Origin: Nitrososphaerota archaeon
Lineage (GTDB): Archaea > Thermoproteota > Nitrososphaeria > Nitrososphaerales > Gagatemarchaeaceae
Assembly (NCBI GenBank): GCA_005877365.1
Contig: VBPP01000141.1
Coordinates: 13,095-20,692, forward strand
DNA: 7,598 nt
Direction of reading: 5' to 3'
Made by a program: the position numbers and the translations under genes. Every line of letters starts with the position of its first letter. Position 1 is the first letter of the stretch. This document shows, piece after piece, positions 1 to 6,589 of this stretch. The notes below the pieces were generated by a model. It had not been told where the DNA came from. It did no database searches and saw only the letters and a list, made by a program, of their open reading frames with translations.

Positions 1-398
1 TGAGAAACGGCTGGCTCCTGACCGGGGACATCGCCAGGATGGACGACGACGGATACTTTTACATCGTCGACAGAAAGAAAGACATGGTTGACGTCGGCGG
101 TTTCAAGGTGTATCCTCGAGAGGTGGAGGAAGTCCTATTCGAGCATCCGGAGGTGAAGGAGGCGGCCGCGATCGGCATGGTCGACCCATACAGGGGGGAG
201 GCAGTCAAGGCCTTCGTCGTCTTGAAGGACCCGACGAAGAGGATCTCTGAGGCCGAGATAATTCAATTCTGCACGGAGAGGGTCGCGAAGTACAAGGTGC
301 CCAAGCAGGTCGAGTTCGTCGGCGAACTCCCGAAGACCTTGGTGGGGAAGGTCCTCAGGAGGAAGCTGAGAGAGGGCGCTACCTCTCAACAATCATAG
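1..398 (+). CDS. AMP-forming acyl-CoA ligase, C-terminal part (5' end outside window)
   Basis: The open frame enters at base 3 and gives 131 residues, the mobile C-terminal domain of an ANL-superfamily ligase (acid + ATP + CoA to acyl-CoA). Seen: the TGD motif (about 21-29), then the DRKKD hinge followed by [12 protein letters not shown] (the A8 core, about 69-128), and PKT-x-VGK-x-LRR near the end (A10), whose lysine at 348-350 matches the catalytic lysine of the adenylation step. It ends at TAG 396-398. The A8 wording resembles fatty-acyl-CoA synthetases of the FadD type more than acetyl-CoA synthetase, but the substrate pocket is outside the window, so chain length cannot be judged. Its last 20 bases overlap the 3' end of the convergent thiolase. 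The ATG at 39 is internal to the domain, not a start. Confidence 0.9.
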   Translation, partial: RNGWLLTGDIARMDDDGYFYIVDRKKDMVDVGGFKVYPREVEEVLFEHPEVKEAAAIGMVDPYRGEAVKAFVVLKDPTKRISEAEIIQFCTERVAKYKVPKQVEFVGELPKTLVGKVLRRKLREGATSQQS

Positions 399-1557
399 AA
401 ACCGCATTCCCTCCGCCAAGGCAGAGGGTCGCGAGCCCCCTCTTCTTCCCCGTGTGCTTCAAGGCGTAAATCAGCGTGGTCAACACGCGCGCTCCGCTGC
501 ACCCTATCGGATGGCCGAGTGAGACAGCACCGCCGTTCACGTTGAACTTTTTCGGGTCAACGCCGAGCGCCTCCCTCACCGCGATAGAGGCGGTGGCGTA
601 TGCCTCGTTGTGTTCCACGAGGTCCATTTCCTCGATTCCCATCCCGACCTTGCTAAGGAGGGCCTTCGTCGTCGGTATCGGAGCCTCCATCACGAGCTCT
701 GGCTTCGTCCCACCCGTCGCGTACCCGATTATTTTGGCGAGGGGCCTCCGACCGAGCTCTTCGGCCTTCTCTTCTGAGGCAACGACCAAGGCGGATGCTC
801 CATCGCTGAGCTGGGAGGAGTTTCCAGCAGTTAGTATCCCGCCATCCTTGAAGACCGGCTTGAGTCTTCGAAGCTTCTCGAGGGTAGTGTCCTCTCGGAC
901 ACACTCATCTTTCTTGAAGTGCTCTCGGGCGCCCTTCTCTCCCTCGACTCCCACCGGCACAATCTCCTCATCGAACCTTCCTTCGCGAATCGCACGCGAC
1001 GCCCGCATATGGCTTTCGTAAGCAAATTCGTCAGCGTCTCTGCGTGTAATCCGGTACCTCTTCGCTATGACCTCTCCTGTTATTCCCATGTGGTAGTCGT
1101 TGTATACGTCCCAGAGCCCGTCGTTGATCATTGAGTCGACCATCTTAGTATCGCCGTACCTGACCCCCCACCTCAGATTCCTCACCAGGTACGGTGCGTT
1201 GCTCATGTTCTCCATCCCCCCCGCCACGACGAGATTGTTGTCTCCCGCCTTGATCGACTGCGCCGCGAGCATCACGCCCTTGAGCCCCGATCCGCAAACT
1301 TTGTTGACCGTAAACGCACCGACACTGACCGGGATACCCGCGAAGATGGCTGACTGTCGCGCTGGATTCTGCCCCAATCCGGCGGAGACGACGTTACCCA
1401 TAATCACCTCCTCGACCTGCTTCGACTGGACCTTGGCCCTCCTCACTGACTCTCCGATCGCGATGGCTCCGAGTCTCGGGGCCGGGATACCAACCAGGCT
1501 CTTACCAAGCTTCCCTATGGCGGTCCTGCACGCTGAAAGGATGACGGCTTCGGGCAT
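379..1557 (-). CDS. acetyl-CoA C-acetyltransferase (thiolase), complete
   Basis: This 392-residue protein has the usual length of a thiolase. It interconverts two acetyl-CoA and acetoacetyl-CoA, or does the equivalent with longer 3-ketoacyl-CoA. All catalytic elements are present: nucleophile C88 in [13 protein letters not shown] at 317-321 (commonly NEAFA), H349 in [11 protein letters not shown], and C379 in CLGGG near the C-terminus. There is no signal peptide, so it should be cytoplasmic. The ATG at 1555-1557 gives the standard N-terminus ([15 protein letters not shown]), and a TATA-like box lies 27 bases upstream, consistent with a leaderless mRNA. A GGAGG sits 14 bases before the ATG, rather far for a Shine-Dalgarno site. 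The gene runs convergently into the acyl-CoA ligase with a 20-base overlap and is divergent from the aminotransferase. Biosynthetic versus degradative use cannot be read from the sequence. Confidence 0.95.
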   Translation of the reverse strand: MPEAVILSACRTAIGKLGKSLVGIPAPRLGAIAIGESVRRAKVQSKQVEEVIMGNVVSAGLGQNPARQSAIFAGIPVSVGAFTVNKVCGSGLKGVMLAAQSIKAGDNNLVVAGGMENMSNAPYLVRNLRWGVRYGDTKMVDSMINDGLWDVYNDYHMGITGEVIAKRYRITRRDADEFAYESHMRASRAIREGRFDEEIVPVGVEGEKGAREHFKKDECVREDTTLEKLRRLKPVFKDGGILTAGNSSQLSDGASALVVASEEKAEELGRRPLAKIIGYATGGTKPELVMEAPIPTTKALLSKVGMGIEEMDLVEHNEAYATASIAVREALGVDPKKFNVNGGAVSLGHPIGCSGARVLTTLIYALKHTGKKRGLATLCLGGGNAVSMIVER

Positions 1558-1580
1558 GCGGAAAGTTTCTTCCCTCCGGC

Positions 1581-1588
1581 TATTAAAT
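1581..1588 (-). promoter_or_regulatory. TATA-like box for the thiolase gene
   Basis: The minus strand reads ATTTAATA here, centred about 27 bases before the thiolase ATG. Archaeal TATA boxes lie about 26 bases before the transcription start, so transcription would begin at or next to the ATG. The element is nearly symmetrical (TATTAAAT on the plus strand) and could also serve the divergent aminotransferase, with a start near 1610. I see no good start codon there. Confidence 0.6.
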
Positions 1589-1617
1589 CACTCCGTGTCG
1601 GGAGGCCTATCGCGTAA

Positions 1618-2466
1618 ATACCCTGCCCTCGGGAGGCGAAATACGCTTACGCGGTCTTCGAGGGAGCCAGGTGCAACGAGACCCCTGCGGGGCCCGCGAT
1701 CTTCAGGCTGGAGGAGCACCTTGACAGATTCTTGAACAGCGCCAAGATTTACAGGATGAACTTGGGCTACTCGAAGCGGGAGCTCGTCGATGCCTGCATC
1801 GATACTGTCCGAGCCAACCGTCTCACGAGCTGCTATCTGAGGCCGATCGCCTTCACCGCCTACGGCCCGATGGGGTTGAACCCTCTGAAGAACAAGATCA
1901 GCGTCGCGATCCCATTGTGGGAGTGGGGACCTTACCTCGGCGAGGAGGCACTGTCGAAGGGAGTAAGGTGCATGGTCTCCAGCTGGGCGAGGATCGACTC
2001 CCGGTCTCTCCCGCCTCAGGCGAAGTGCTCCGCCAACTACGCGAACTCGGCCCTCGCAAAGATGGAGGCCATCTCTGCGGGGTACGACGAAGCGATAATG
2101 CTGAACGGGATCGGGATGGTGGCCGAGGGCCCCGGTGAAAACATCTTCAGAGTCAAGGACGGCATACTCAGCACCCCTCCCGCCAGCTCGGGGATTCTGA
2201 GGGGGATTACCAGGGACACAGTCATACAGTTCTCGCGAGACCTGAAAATCACCTTCTACAGGAATGACTTCACGAGGGAGGAACTCTTTACCTCCGACGA
2301 ACTCTTTTTCAGCGGGACGGCGGTAGGAGTCAACCCGATAAGGGAGGTGGACGGCAGGAAGATCGGGGATGGAGGATACCCTGTCGCGAAGAAGCTGCAG
2401 CGGATGTACGACCAGGCGATACACGGCAGGCTTAAGCGCTACACCAAGTGGTTGACTAAGGTGTGA
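1618..2466 (+). CDS. ilvE: branched-chain amino acid aminotransferase, N-terminus missing or unresolved
   Basis: A PLP fold-type IV aminotransferase, expected to interconvert leucine, isoleucine and valine with their 2-oxo acids using 2-oxoglutarate/glutamate. Homology begins right after an in-frame TAA at 1615-1617: YAYAVFEGAR (from 1642), then GPAIFRLEEHLDRF, whose arginine at 1726-1728 matches the PLP-phosphate-binding arginine of E. coli IlvE. Counting from the first conventional in-frame start (TTG 1732), the PLP lysine is K98 in QAKCSANY. AEGPGEN (131-137), RGITRD (157-162) and SGTA (194-197) are also present. Starting at TTG 1732 would drop the conserved arginine and the YxxxVFEG segment, so it is unlikely to be the real start. 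About 30 N-terminal residues normal for the family are absent, and the divergent thiolase begins at 1557. It may be truncated, frameshifted or misassembled. The C-terminus is intact. Confidence 0.8.
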   Translation: MPCPREAKYAYAVFEGARCNETPAGPAIFRLEEHLDRFLNSAKIYRMNLGYSKRELVDACIDTVRANRLTSCYLRPIAFTAYGPMGLNPLKNKISVAIPLWEWGPYLGEEALSKGVRCMVSSWARIDSRSLPPQAKCSANYANSALAKMEAISAGYDEAIMLNGIGMVAEGPGENIFRVKDGILSTPPASSGILRGITRDTVIQFSRDLKITFYRNDFTREELFTSDELFFSGTAVGVNPIREVDGRKIGDGGYPVAKKLQRMYDQAIHGRLKRYTKWLTKV

Positions 2467-2478
2467 TGCGAAGCATCA
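2464..2478. repeat. 15-base perfect inverted repeat joining two convergent stop codons
   Basis: TGATGC-GAA-GCATCA is a six-base-pair stem with a three-base loop. The aminotransferase stop TGA forms its left end, and the complement of the first DUF35 stop forms its right end. Part of the symmetry is forced by two convergent TGA codons, but three further base pairs are not. It could be a small bidirectional transcript-end hairpin. No T-rich tract follows on either strand, so a terminator role is only a guess. Confidence 0.4.
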
Positions 2479-2940
2479 GCTCTCCACCACGAAGGAGAGG
2501 ATGTCGGTGATGGCTCCGGTCCTGCTCTTCCTGGGCTTGAATCTGGCGACAACTCTCGATCCGATTCTCGGCCTTCTGCCCGTGACCCTCTGAATTATCC
2601 CTCCCTTCGCATCCGTGAATGTTACGAAGCCGATCATGTATGGCTTTTCGACCTTCTCTCCGGCGAAGTCAAGATAGGCCTCCGTAAGGGCGGCGACCCT
2701 GCCTTTCAACCCGAGGTCTCTGTAGCTTGTGATCTCTCTGAAGCAGTTGGTGCAGTACATCTTCGGCGGGAGGTAGGTGAGCTGGCAGTTCTCGCAACGC
2801 GCGCCCAAAATCTTCCCGTCGATGAGCCCGCGAAGGAAACTCTCCCCCGCGACGCCGGCTGTGTACTCGTAGTGGAATGGTATCTTGTCCTCCCAGGTTC
2901 GTGCCTCACGAAGCGAAGTCAGCCTTTCCTTTATCGTCAA
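2476..2940 (-). CDS. DUF35 OB-fold/zinc-ribbon protein (acyl-CoA-associated), copy 1
   Basis: A 154-residue protein with the full DUF35 layout: an N-terminal helical segment (about 1-40, with TAGVAGESFLRGL), a rubredoxin-like zinc ribbon with C49, C52, C63 and C66 (CENC...CTNC), and an OB-fold domain (about 75-154) ending in KSRTGAITDIL. In characterised systems DUF35 proteins bind thiolase-fold enzymes and help place CoA substrates; examples are the archaeal thiolase/HMG-CoA synthase complex and the bacterial Ltp2-ChsH2 aldolase. The start is TTG at 2938-2940. The in-frame stop of the preceding DUF35 gene lies only 6 bases upstream and no earlier start exists, so TTG is the only choice that keeps the N-terminal helix. 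The 6-base gap implies co-transcription with copy 2. It converges on the aminotransferase with 9 bases between the stops. Its partner cannot be deduced. Confidence 0.9.
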   Translation of the reverse strand: MTIKERLTSLREARTWEDKIPFHYEYTAGVAGESFLRGLIDGKILGARCENCQLTYLPPKMYCTNCFREITSYRDLGLKGRVAALTEAYLDFAGEKVEKPYMIGFVTFTDAKGGIIQRVTGRRPRIGSRVVARFKPRKSRTGAITDILSFVVES

Positions 2941-2946
2941 CTTAAG

Positions 2947-3457
2947 TCAGCCCGGCGCGAAGTACCTGATATCTGTTATCGCTCCCGCCCTCTCCGACCT
3001 CGGCTTCCAGAGCGCCTTCACTTTCATCCCGATGTAAACGTCCTTGGGCCTGACTCCGCCCAGGAGGTGCAGTATCCCCATCCCACTCGAGGCACCGTCG
3101 ATCTCGACCACGGCGACAAGGATCGGATCCTTCCTCCTGCTCGCGTCGACATTCACGTAGCTGACTGAGAAGGTGTTCACAGTTCCAGTCTCTTTGAGCT
3201 TCACCCATTCATCGGTGGGACGGAAGCACTCCTCGCAGTACATTCGAGGGGGGACGAGCGTTCTTCCGCATCGGGCGCATCTCCTCCCCCAGATCTCTCC
3301 GGCCTTGAGGCCATTGAGGAACCGACTGATCGCCACCCCGGAGGTCCACGCGTACTTCAGCTCCGTCTCGTAGTGGGTGTACAGATACTTCTGAGCTTCG
3401 AGGTCGGGGGTGGTGATCTCGCTGCCCCTGTACCTTGAGATCCTCGCGCTCGCTCAA
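2947..3457 (-). CDS. DUF35 OB-fold/zinc-ribbon protein, copy 2, probable frameshift near its start
   Basis: A paralogue of the neighbouring DUF35 protein, probably a second small subunit of a thiolase-type complex. The zinc ribbon is CARC...CEEC (coding about 3223-3279) and the OB fold ends in RSERAGAITDIRYF, as in copy 1. The first conventional in-frame start is GTG 3334-3336, but the same frame continues upstream to the stop at 3454-3456 with family-like sequence (LEAQKYLYTHYETELKYAWTSG). That aligns with the helical N-terminus of copy 1, so GTG is probably internal. No ATG, GTG or TTG exists in that extension. A TTG at 3455-3457 in another frame reads MSEREDLK; removing one C of the CC at 3433-3434 joins it smoothly to YRGSEITTPDLEAQ. 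An ATG at 3468-3470 in the third frame is a weaker option. It lies 41 bases after the synthetase stop, likely in one operon. Confidence 0.8.
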
Positions 3458-3498
3458 ACCGCCCCCGCATCTGCCAGGCCAGAATCGCAGATATCAAA

Positions 3499-5395
3499 CT
3501 ACCTCTCAACGGAGAGGCGCTTGGCCACCTCGACGAATCGGTCGATCGAGTCTGGGTTGCTCAGTGAGTCCCTGCTAAGCGCACTCGTCGGCTCGGCGCC
3601 AAGGAGGATCTTTTTTATCGGAACCTCGAGTTTCTTCCCACTGAGGGTTCGGGGGATTTCCGGGACCGCGAAAATCTCGTCGGGAACAGAGGGGCATGTA
3701 CGACTTGCCCTCCAGCCCCTCGAGGTCGATTGCGAGGCTGTCGGCAATCTCCGGGAGGGCCTCCACGACCCTGTATATCTCGCTCGTCCCCATCCTCACT
3801 CCCATTCTCTTCAGTGTCGCGTCTGACCTTCCGTGGATGATGCAGCTCCCTCTTTTCGTCATCTCGATCCAGTCGCCGTGCCTCCAAACGCCGGGGAACA
3901 TCGCGAAGTAACTCTCGCGGTACCTCCTCCCGTCAGTGTCGCCCCAGAAGAAGAGCGGCATTGATGGCATCGGACTGGTGAGGACGAGCTCCCCCACATG
4001 GCCCACAACGGGTTTTCCGCGCTCGTCGAACGAGTGGACATCCGCCCCTAGGCATCTGCACTGAATCTCGCCCGCGCGGACGGGGAGGTTCGGGCAACCC
4101 CCCACGAAGGCTGTGCAGAGATCAGTTCCCCCGCTAATCGAGGCGAGCCAGACGTCCCGTTTGACACCGTATACCCATCGGAACCCCTCCCTCGAGAGGG
4201 GGGACCCCGTCGAGCCGACTCCTCTAAGCTGCCTCAGCCTATGTGTCTCTCCCGGCCGGAGCCCCGCCTTCATACAGGAATTGATGTACGCCGCACTCGT
4301 CCCGAAGAAGGTTATCCCCGACGAGTCTGCCAGCCTCCAGAGGGCATCCAAATCCGGGAAGCCAGGATTGCCGTCGTAGAGGACGATCGTCGAACCCAGG
4401 AGAAGTCCACCTACCAGGTAATTCCACATCATCCACCCGGTGCTCGTGAACCAGAAGAATCGGTCGCTCGCTCTCAGGTCATTGTGGAGAGAGAGGACTT
4501 TGAGATGCTCGAGCAGAATACCGCCGTGGCCGTGGACGATCGGTTTCGGGAGCCCCGTCGTGCCCGACGAGTACAACACCCAGAGCGGATGGTCAAACGG
4601 GACGGGCTCGAAGGTCGGTGCCGACGACACTTGAGGGATGTCGCCCCAAATCAGTACGCCTCGCAGCCCCCCGCCTGTGAACTCCCCTTCGCGCCTTGGG
4701 ATGATTATCGTCCTCTTCAGAGTCGGAAGCCCATTCTGTATTTCGCGGAGAACGGGAAGCCGGTCGAACCACTTCCCTCCGTAGTCGTAGCCATCCACAG
4801 CGATTAAGACCTTCGGGTCGATCTGTTTGAGCCTGTCAATCACGCTGGGTGCGCCGAAGTCGGGAGAGCAGCTCGCCCAGATCGCCCCAATGCTGGCGCA
4901 AGCCAAGAAGGCGACGACGGCCTCTGGTATGTTTGGGAGATACGCCGAGACTCTATCCCCCTTCCTCACCCCCATATCTGTCAACGACGCCGCTACGGAG
5001 GAAGTCCTCATCCTGAGTTCCTGCCAACTCACATCGACTCTTTTTTCTCCGCTCTCGCCAGCGCTGATGATTGCGGGGTCTCCGTGGCCCTTCTCTCGAA
5101 GGACATTCTCAGCGTAATTCAGCTCCGCATCCGCGAACCACTGAGCGCCCGGCATCTTCCTTCGTGACAATACCTTTGAGTACGACTTGAACGCCCTTAC
5201 GTCGAAATACTCCCAGATTGTCTCCCAGAACTTCTCGAGCTCTCCTACGGACCATCTCCGCAGCTCTTCGTATTCGCGGAAGTAGAGGTCGCGGCTTGCC
5301 AGCCATTCGAGGTAGTGCGTGATATTCGCCCGCTTCTTCGTCTCCGCGGTCGGTTCCCAGAGTACCTCCGGCTCGGAAGGTCGCAATGAGAACAC
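3499..5395 (-). pseudogene. acetoacetyl-CoA synthetase, interrupted by an internal deletion/frameshift
   Basis: An AMP-forming acetoacetate-CoA ligase (acetoacetate + ATP + CoA to acetoacetyl-CoA). The first frame runs from GTG 5395 for 569 family-like residues: N-terminal domain (VLWEPTAETKKRANITHYLEW), P-loop YSSGTTGLPKP at 275-285, SGGTDLC at 421-427, HGDWIE at 506-511 and GRSDATLKRMGVRMGTSEIYR at 522-542. After SYMPL (to about 3691) it goes out of frame into 37 unrelated residues and a stop at 3575. The genuine C-terminus (VPDEIFAVPEIPRTLSGKKLEVPIKK and on) is in the next frame and ends at 3499. Relatives have about 30 residues between these blocks, so about 90 bases (length 2 mod 3) seem to be missing. 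The translated product would lack the A10 catalytic lysine. GTG is chosen because a stop lies directly upstream and a TATA-like box sits about 26 bases before it. Confidence 0.85.
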
Positions 5396-5417
5396 CTACT
5401 CGCACGGAAGCTCTTCA

Positions 5418-5425
5418 ATGTATAG
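5418..5425 (-). promoter_or_regulatory. TATA-like box for the acetoacetyl-CoA synthetase gene
   Basis: CTATACAT on the minus strand is centred about 26 bases before the GTG at 5395, which predicts a transcript starting within a few bases of the start codon. No Shine-Dalgarno sequence is visible before that GTG. This fits a leaderless message for the synthetase and probably the two DUF35 genes behind it. Confidence 0.55.
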
Positions 5426-5570
5426 ATGCTGAGCAGTTCTGGCCATCATCTGCGGCCTACGAAAGGCCGTGCGGGGTCTGTGCACGGAGGGCAGTGCGTG
5501 TCGGTTGGAACCGTATTGTTACCTAACGAACTTGAATATCTTGACTCGAGCCAGATCTGGGAAGTGCGGG

Positions 5571-5605
5571 GAGGCTCGATAACTTGGGTCTTCCCAAATT
5601 GCCTC
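5571..5605. repeat. nested inverted repeat upstream of the LAGLIDADG gene
   Basis: A five-base-pair outer stem (GAGGC/GCCTC) encloses a five-base-pair inner stem with a TCTT loop (TTGGG-TCTT-CCCAA). Eight unpaired bases lie on the left arm and three on the right. It lies about 25 bases before the endonuclease-gene TATA-like box. Both stems are perfect, but short stems of this size can occur by chance. Confidence 0.35.
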
Positions 5606-5629
5606 GCTGGGTCGAAGGCACATTTGTGG

Positions 5630-5636
5630 TTATAAG
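5630..5636 (+). promoter_or_regulatory. TATA-like box for the LAGLIDADG gene
   Basis: TTATAAG is centred 24 bases before the ATG at 5657, within the usual range for archaeal promoters driving leaderless transcripts. No Shine-Dalgarno sequence is visible before that ATG, which supports the leaderless reading and the chosen start. Confidence 0.6.
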
Positions 5637-5656
5637 CGAATCTAGCATTTGTTCAT

Positions 5657-6589
5657 ATGGGAAGAAGGTTCGCGCCAATCTCCGACCGAATGAAGGTCTA
5701 CGAGTTGGTTCGGAAACTGGTTGATGCAAAGGGGTTCCTCGGAGTTGCTGACTTGAAGAAAGAACTTGCAACAACTGGTTCGACCCTGCCCTCAAAACAG
5801 ACAATCAGACGGTGGGCATTGGCAAAGACATCCCCATTTTCGGGAAAGCGAATATTCAACGCACAACCCTCCGAAGAGCTGAGTTTCTTCCTCGGCGCAT
5901 GGATTGGGGACGGTTGGAGTGATGAAAACGATGGCGGGAAGAGAATGCTGCTGAAGGTCCGATCGTATGACTTCGCCAAGGAGTTCGCGACATCCGCGGC
6001 GAAGATTCTTCATAAGACCGATTCTTACTGGGTCAGGAGAATCGTAGATGAAACGGGGATGTGGTATCTTGTCAAGGTCACCAGCTTCATGCTCTACGAC
6101 TTTGTGAATCGCCCTCTTGACGCGCTTCGAGCTTATATCGAACGTTACCCTAAGGGGTTTCTCAGAGGGTTCTTCACAGCCGAAGGAAATCCGTCGGTGA
6201 GCGTCGAGCGCACTAATGGACCCTACTTGCACTTGGGTCTGGTCGTCTCGAACAGCGACTACGAAATCCTCATGTTTACCAGAAAACTCCTTTCTATCTT
6301 TGGGTTCCATCCAGGTCGGATAAGGCTCAACATGCCGGAAGGAAAAAAGACCAACCTTGCGGTGGCGCGCAGTTCCGGATGGTTGCTGAGTCTGTCGAGA
6401 TTCGGAGACGCCCGGGGGTTCTCGAATACAATCGGCTTTGCCGATGGGGACAAGCAGCGTAAGCTAATGGAGGCAATCTCTTACATTGAGAAATGCGGAG
6501 CCAAACGTGCAGCCACTGAATGGACCAAGTACTATCAGAAACAAGGCAAAAAATGGGTGAAGAAGCGGAAAACTCCTATCTCCTCATGA
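5657..6589 (+). CDS. free-standing LAGLIDADG homing endonuclease-like protein with N-terminal helix-turn-helix
   Basis: A 310-residue protein with two LAGLIDADG-type helices: LSFFLGAWIGDGW at 75-87 (acidic D85) and FLRGFFTAEGNPS at 168-180 (acidic E176). The spacing of about 90 residues is normal for a one-chain, two-repeat enzyme. Both metal-binding acidic residues remain, so DNA cleavage is possible. Residues about 12-60 look like a helix-turn-helix (SKQTIRRWALAKTSPF), and the basic C-terminus (291-308) may also touch DNA. Intein splicing blocks are absent and the gene has its own ATG and TATA-like box, so it is neither an intein nor visibly intron-encoded. A sampled line is about 43% GC against about 55% in the adjoining thiolase, suggesting transfer. 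It opposes the flanking acyl-CoA genes and overlaps the thiolase-like 3' end by 14 bases. A domesticated, WhiA-like regulator is the main alternative. Confidence 0.85.
   Translation: MGRRFAPISDRMKVYELVRKLVDAKGFLGVADLKKELATTGSTLPSKQTIRRWALAKTSPFSGKRIFNAQPSEELSFFLGAWIGDGWSDENDGGKRMLLKVRSYDFAKEFATSAAKILHKTDSYWVRRIVDETGMWYLVKVTSFMLYDFVNRPLDALRAYIERYPKGFLRGFFTAEGNPSVSVERTNGPYLHLGLVVSNSDYEILMFTRKLLSIFGFHPGRIRLNMPEGKKTNLAVARSSGWLLSLSRFGDARGFSNTIGFADGDKQRKLMEAISYIEKCGAKRAATEWTKYYQKQGKKWVKKRKTPISS

Larger units (their letters stand above)
5396..5656. other. intergenic stretch with divergent promoters and inverted repeats
   Basis: The gap between the synthetase and the LAGLIDADG gene contains no convincing gene. 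It has a TATA-like box at each end and several perfect short inverted repeats: CGGCCT/AGGCCG (5453-5458 and 5464-5469), CCGTGC/GCACGG (5467-5472 and 5482-5487, overlapping the first and so mutually exclusive with it), CGGTT/AACCG around two bases (5502-5513), and TTGGG/CCCAA (5584-5588 and 5593-5597) nested inside GAGGC/GCCTC (5571-5575 and 5601-5605). These could be operator sites, a small RNA or remnants of a mobile unit. No tRNA or other RNA family is recognisable by eye. Confidence 0.4.

Noticed and set aside
317..321. Phe-to-Tyr change in the thiolase NEAFA motif (protein residues 317-321 of the gene at 379-1557)
   Set aside because: It is a conservative change next to, not at, a catalytic residue, and the Cys/His/Cys set is complete, so no altered function is implied.
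476..1021. Long plus-strand open frame opposite the thiolase
   Set aside because: It is wholly antisense to a thiolase with every catalytic motif. Its translation is rich in Ser, Pro and Arg with no domain pattern, as expected for a shadow frame in GC-rich DNA.
1588..2424. 278-codon minus-strand open frame opposite the aminotransferase
   Set aside because: The plus strand encodes clear aminotransferase motifs throughout. The minus-strand translation is Arg- and Pro-rich with no recognisable motif.
2938..2949. Fusion of the two DUF35 proteins by stop-codon readthrough
   Set aside because: The two genes are in the same frame with one TGA between them, but each has a complete domain set and the first already ends at the normal C-terminus, so readthrough is not needed.
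5426..5635. Possible 69-residue protein in the intergenic stretch, with a faint AbrB-like look near its end
   Set aside because: No promoter or ribosome site fits its start, composition is not protein-like over the first half, and the inverted repeats explain the region better. The AbrB resemblance is too weak to call.
5430..5656. tRNA or tRNA fragment as a target of the endonuclease
   Set aside because: No T-arm, seven-base anticodon loop or acceptor pairing could be assembled on either strand.
5657..6589. Intein or intron-encoded endonuclease
   Set aside because: There are no splicing motifs or split host gene around it; both neighbours are unrelated to the flanks of this frame and it has its own start and promoter-like box.
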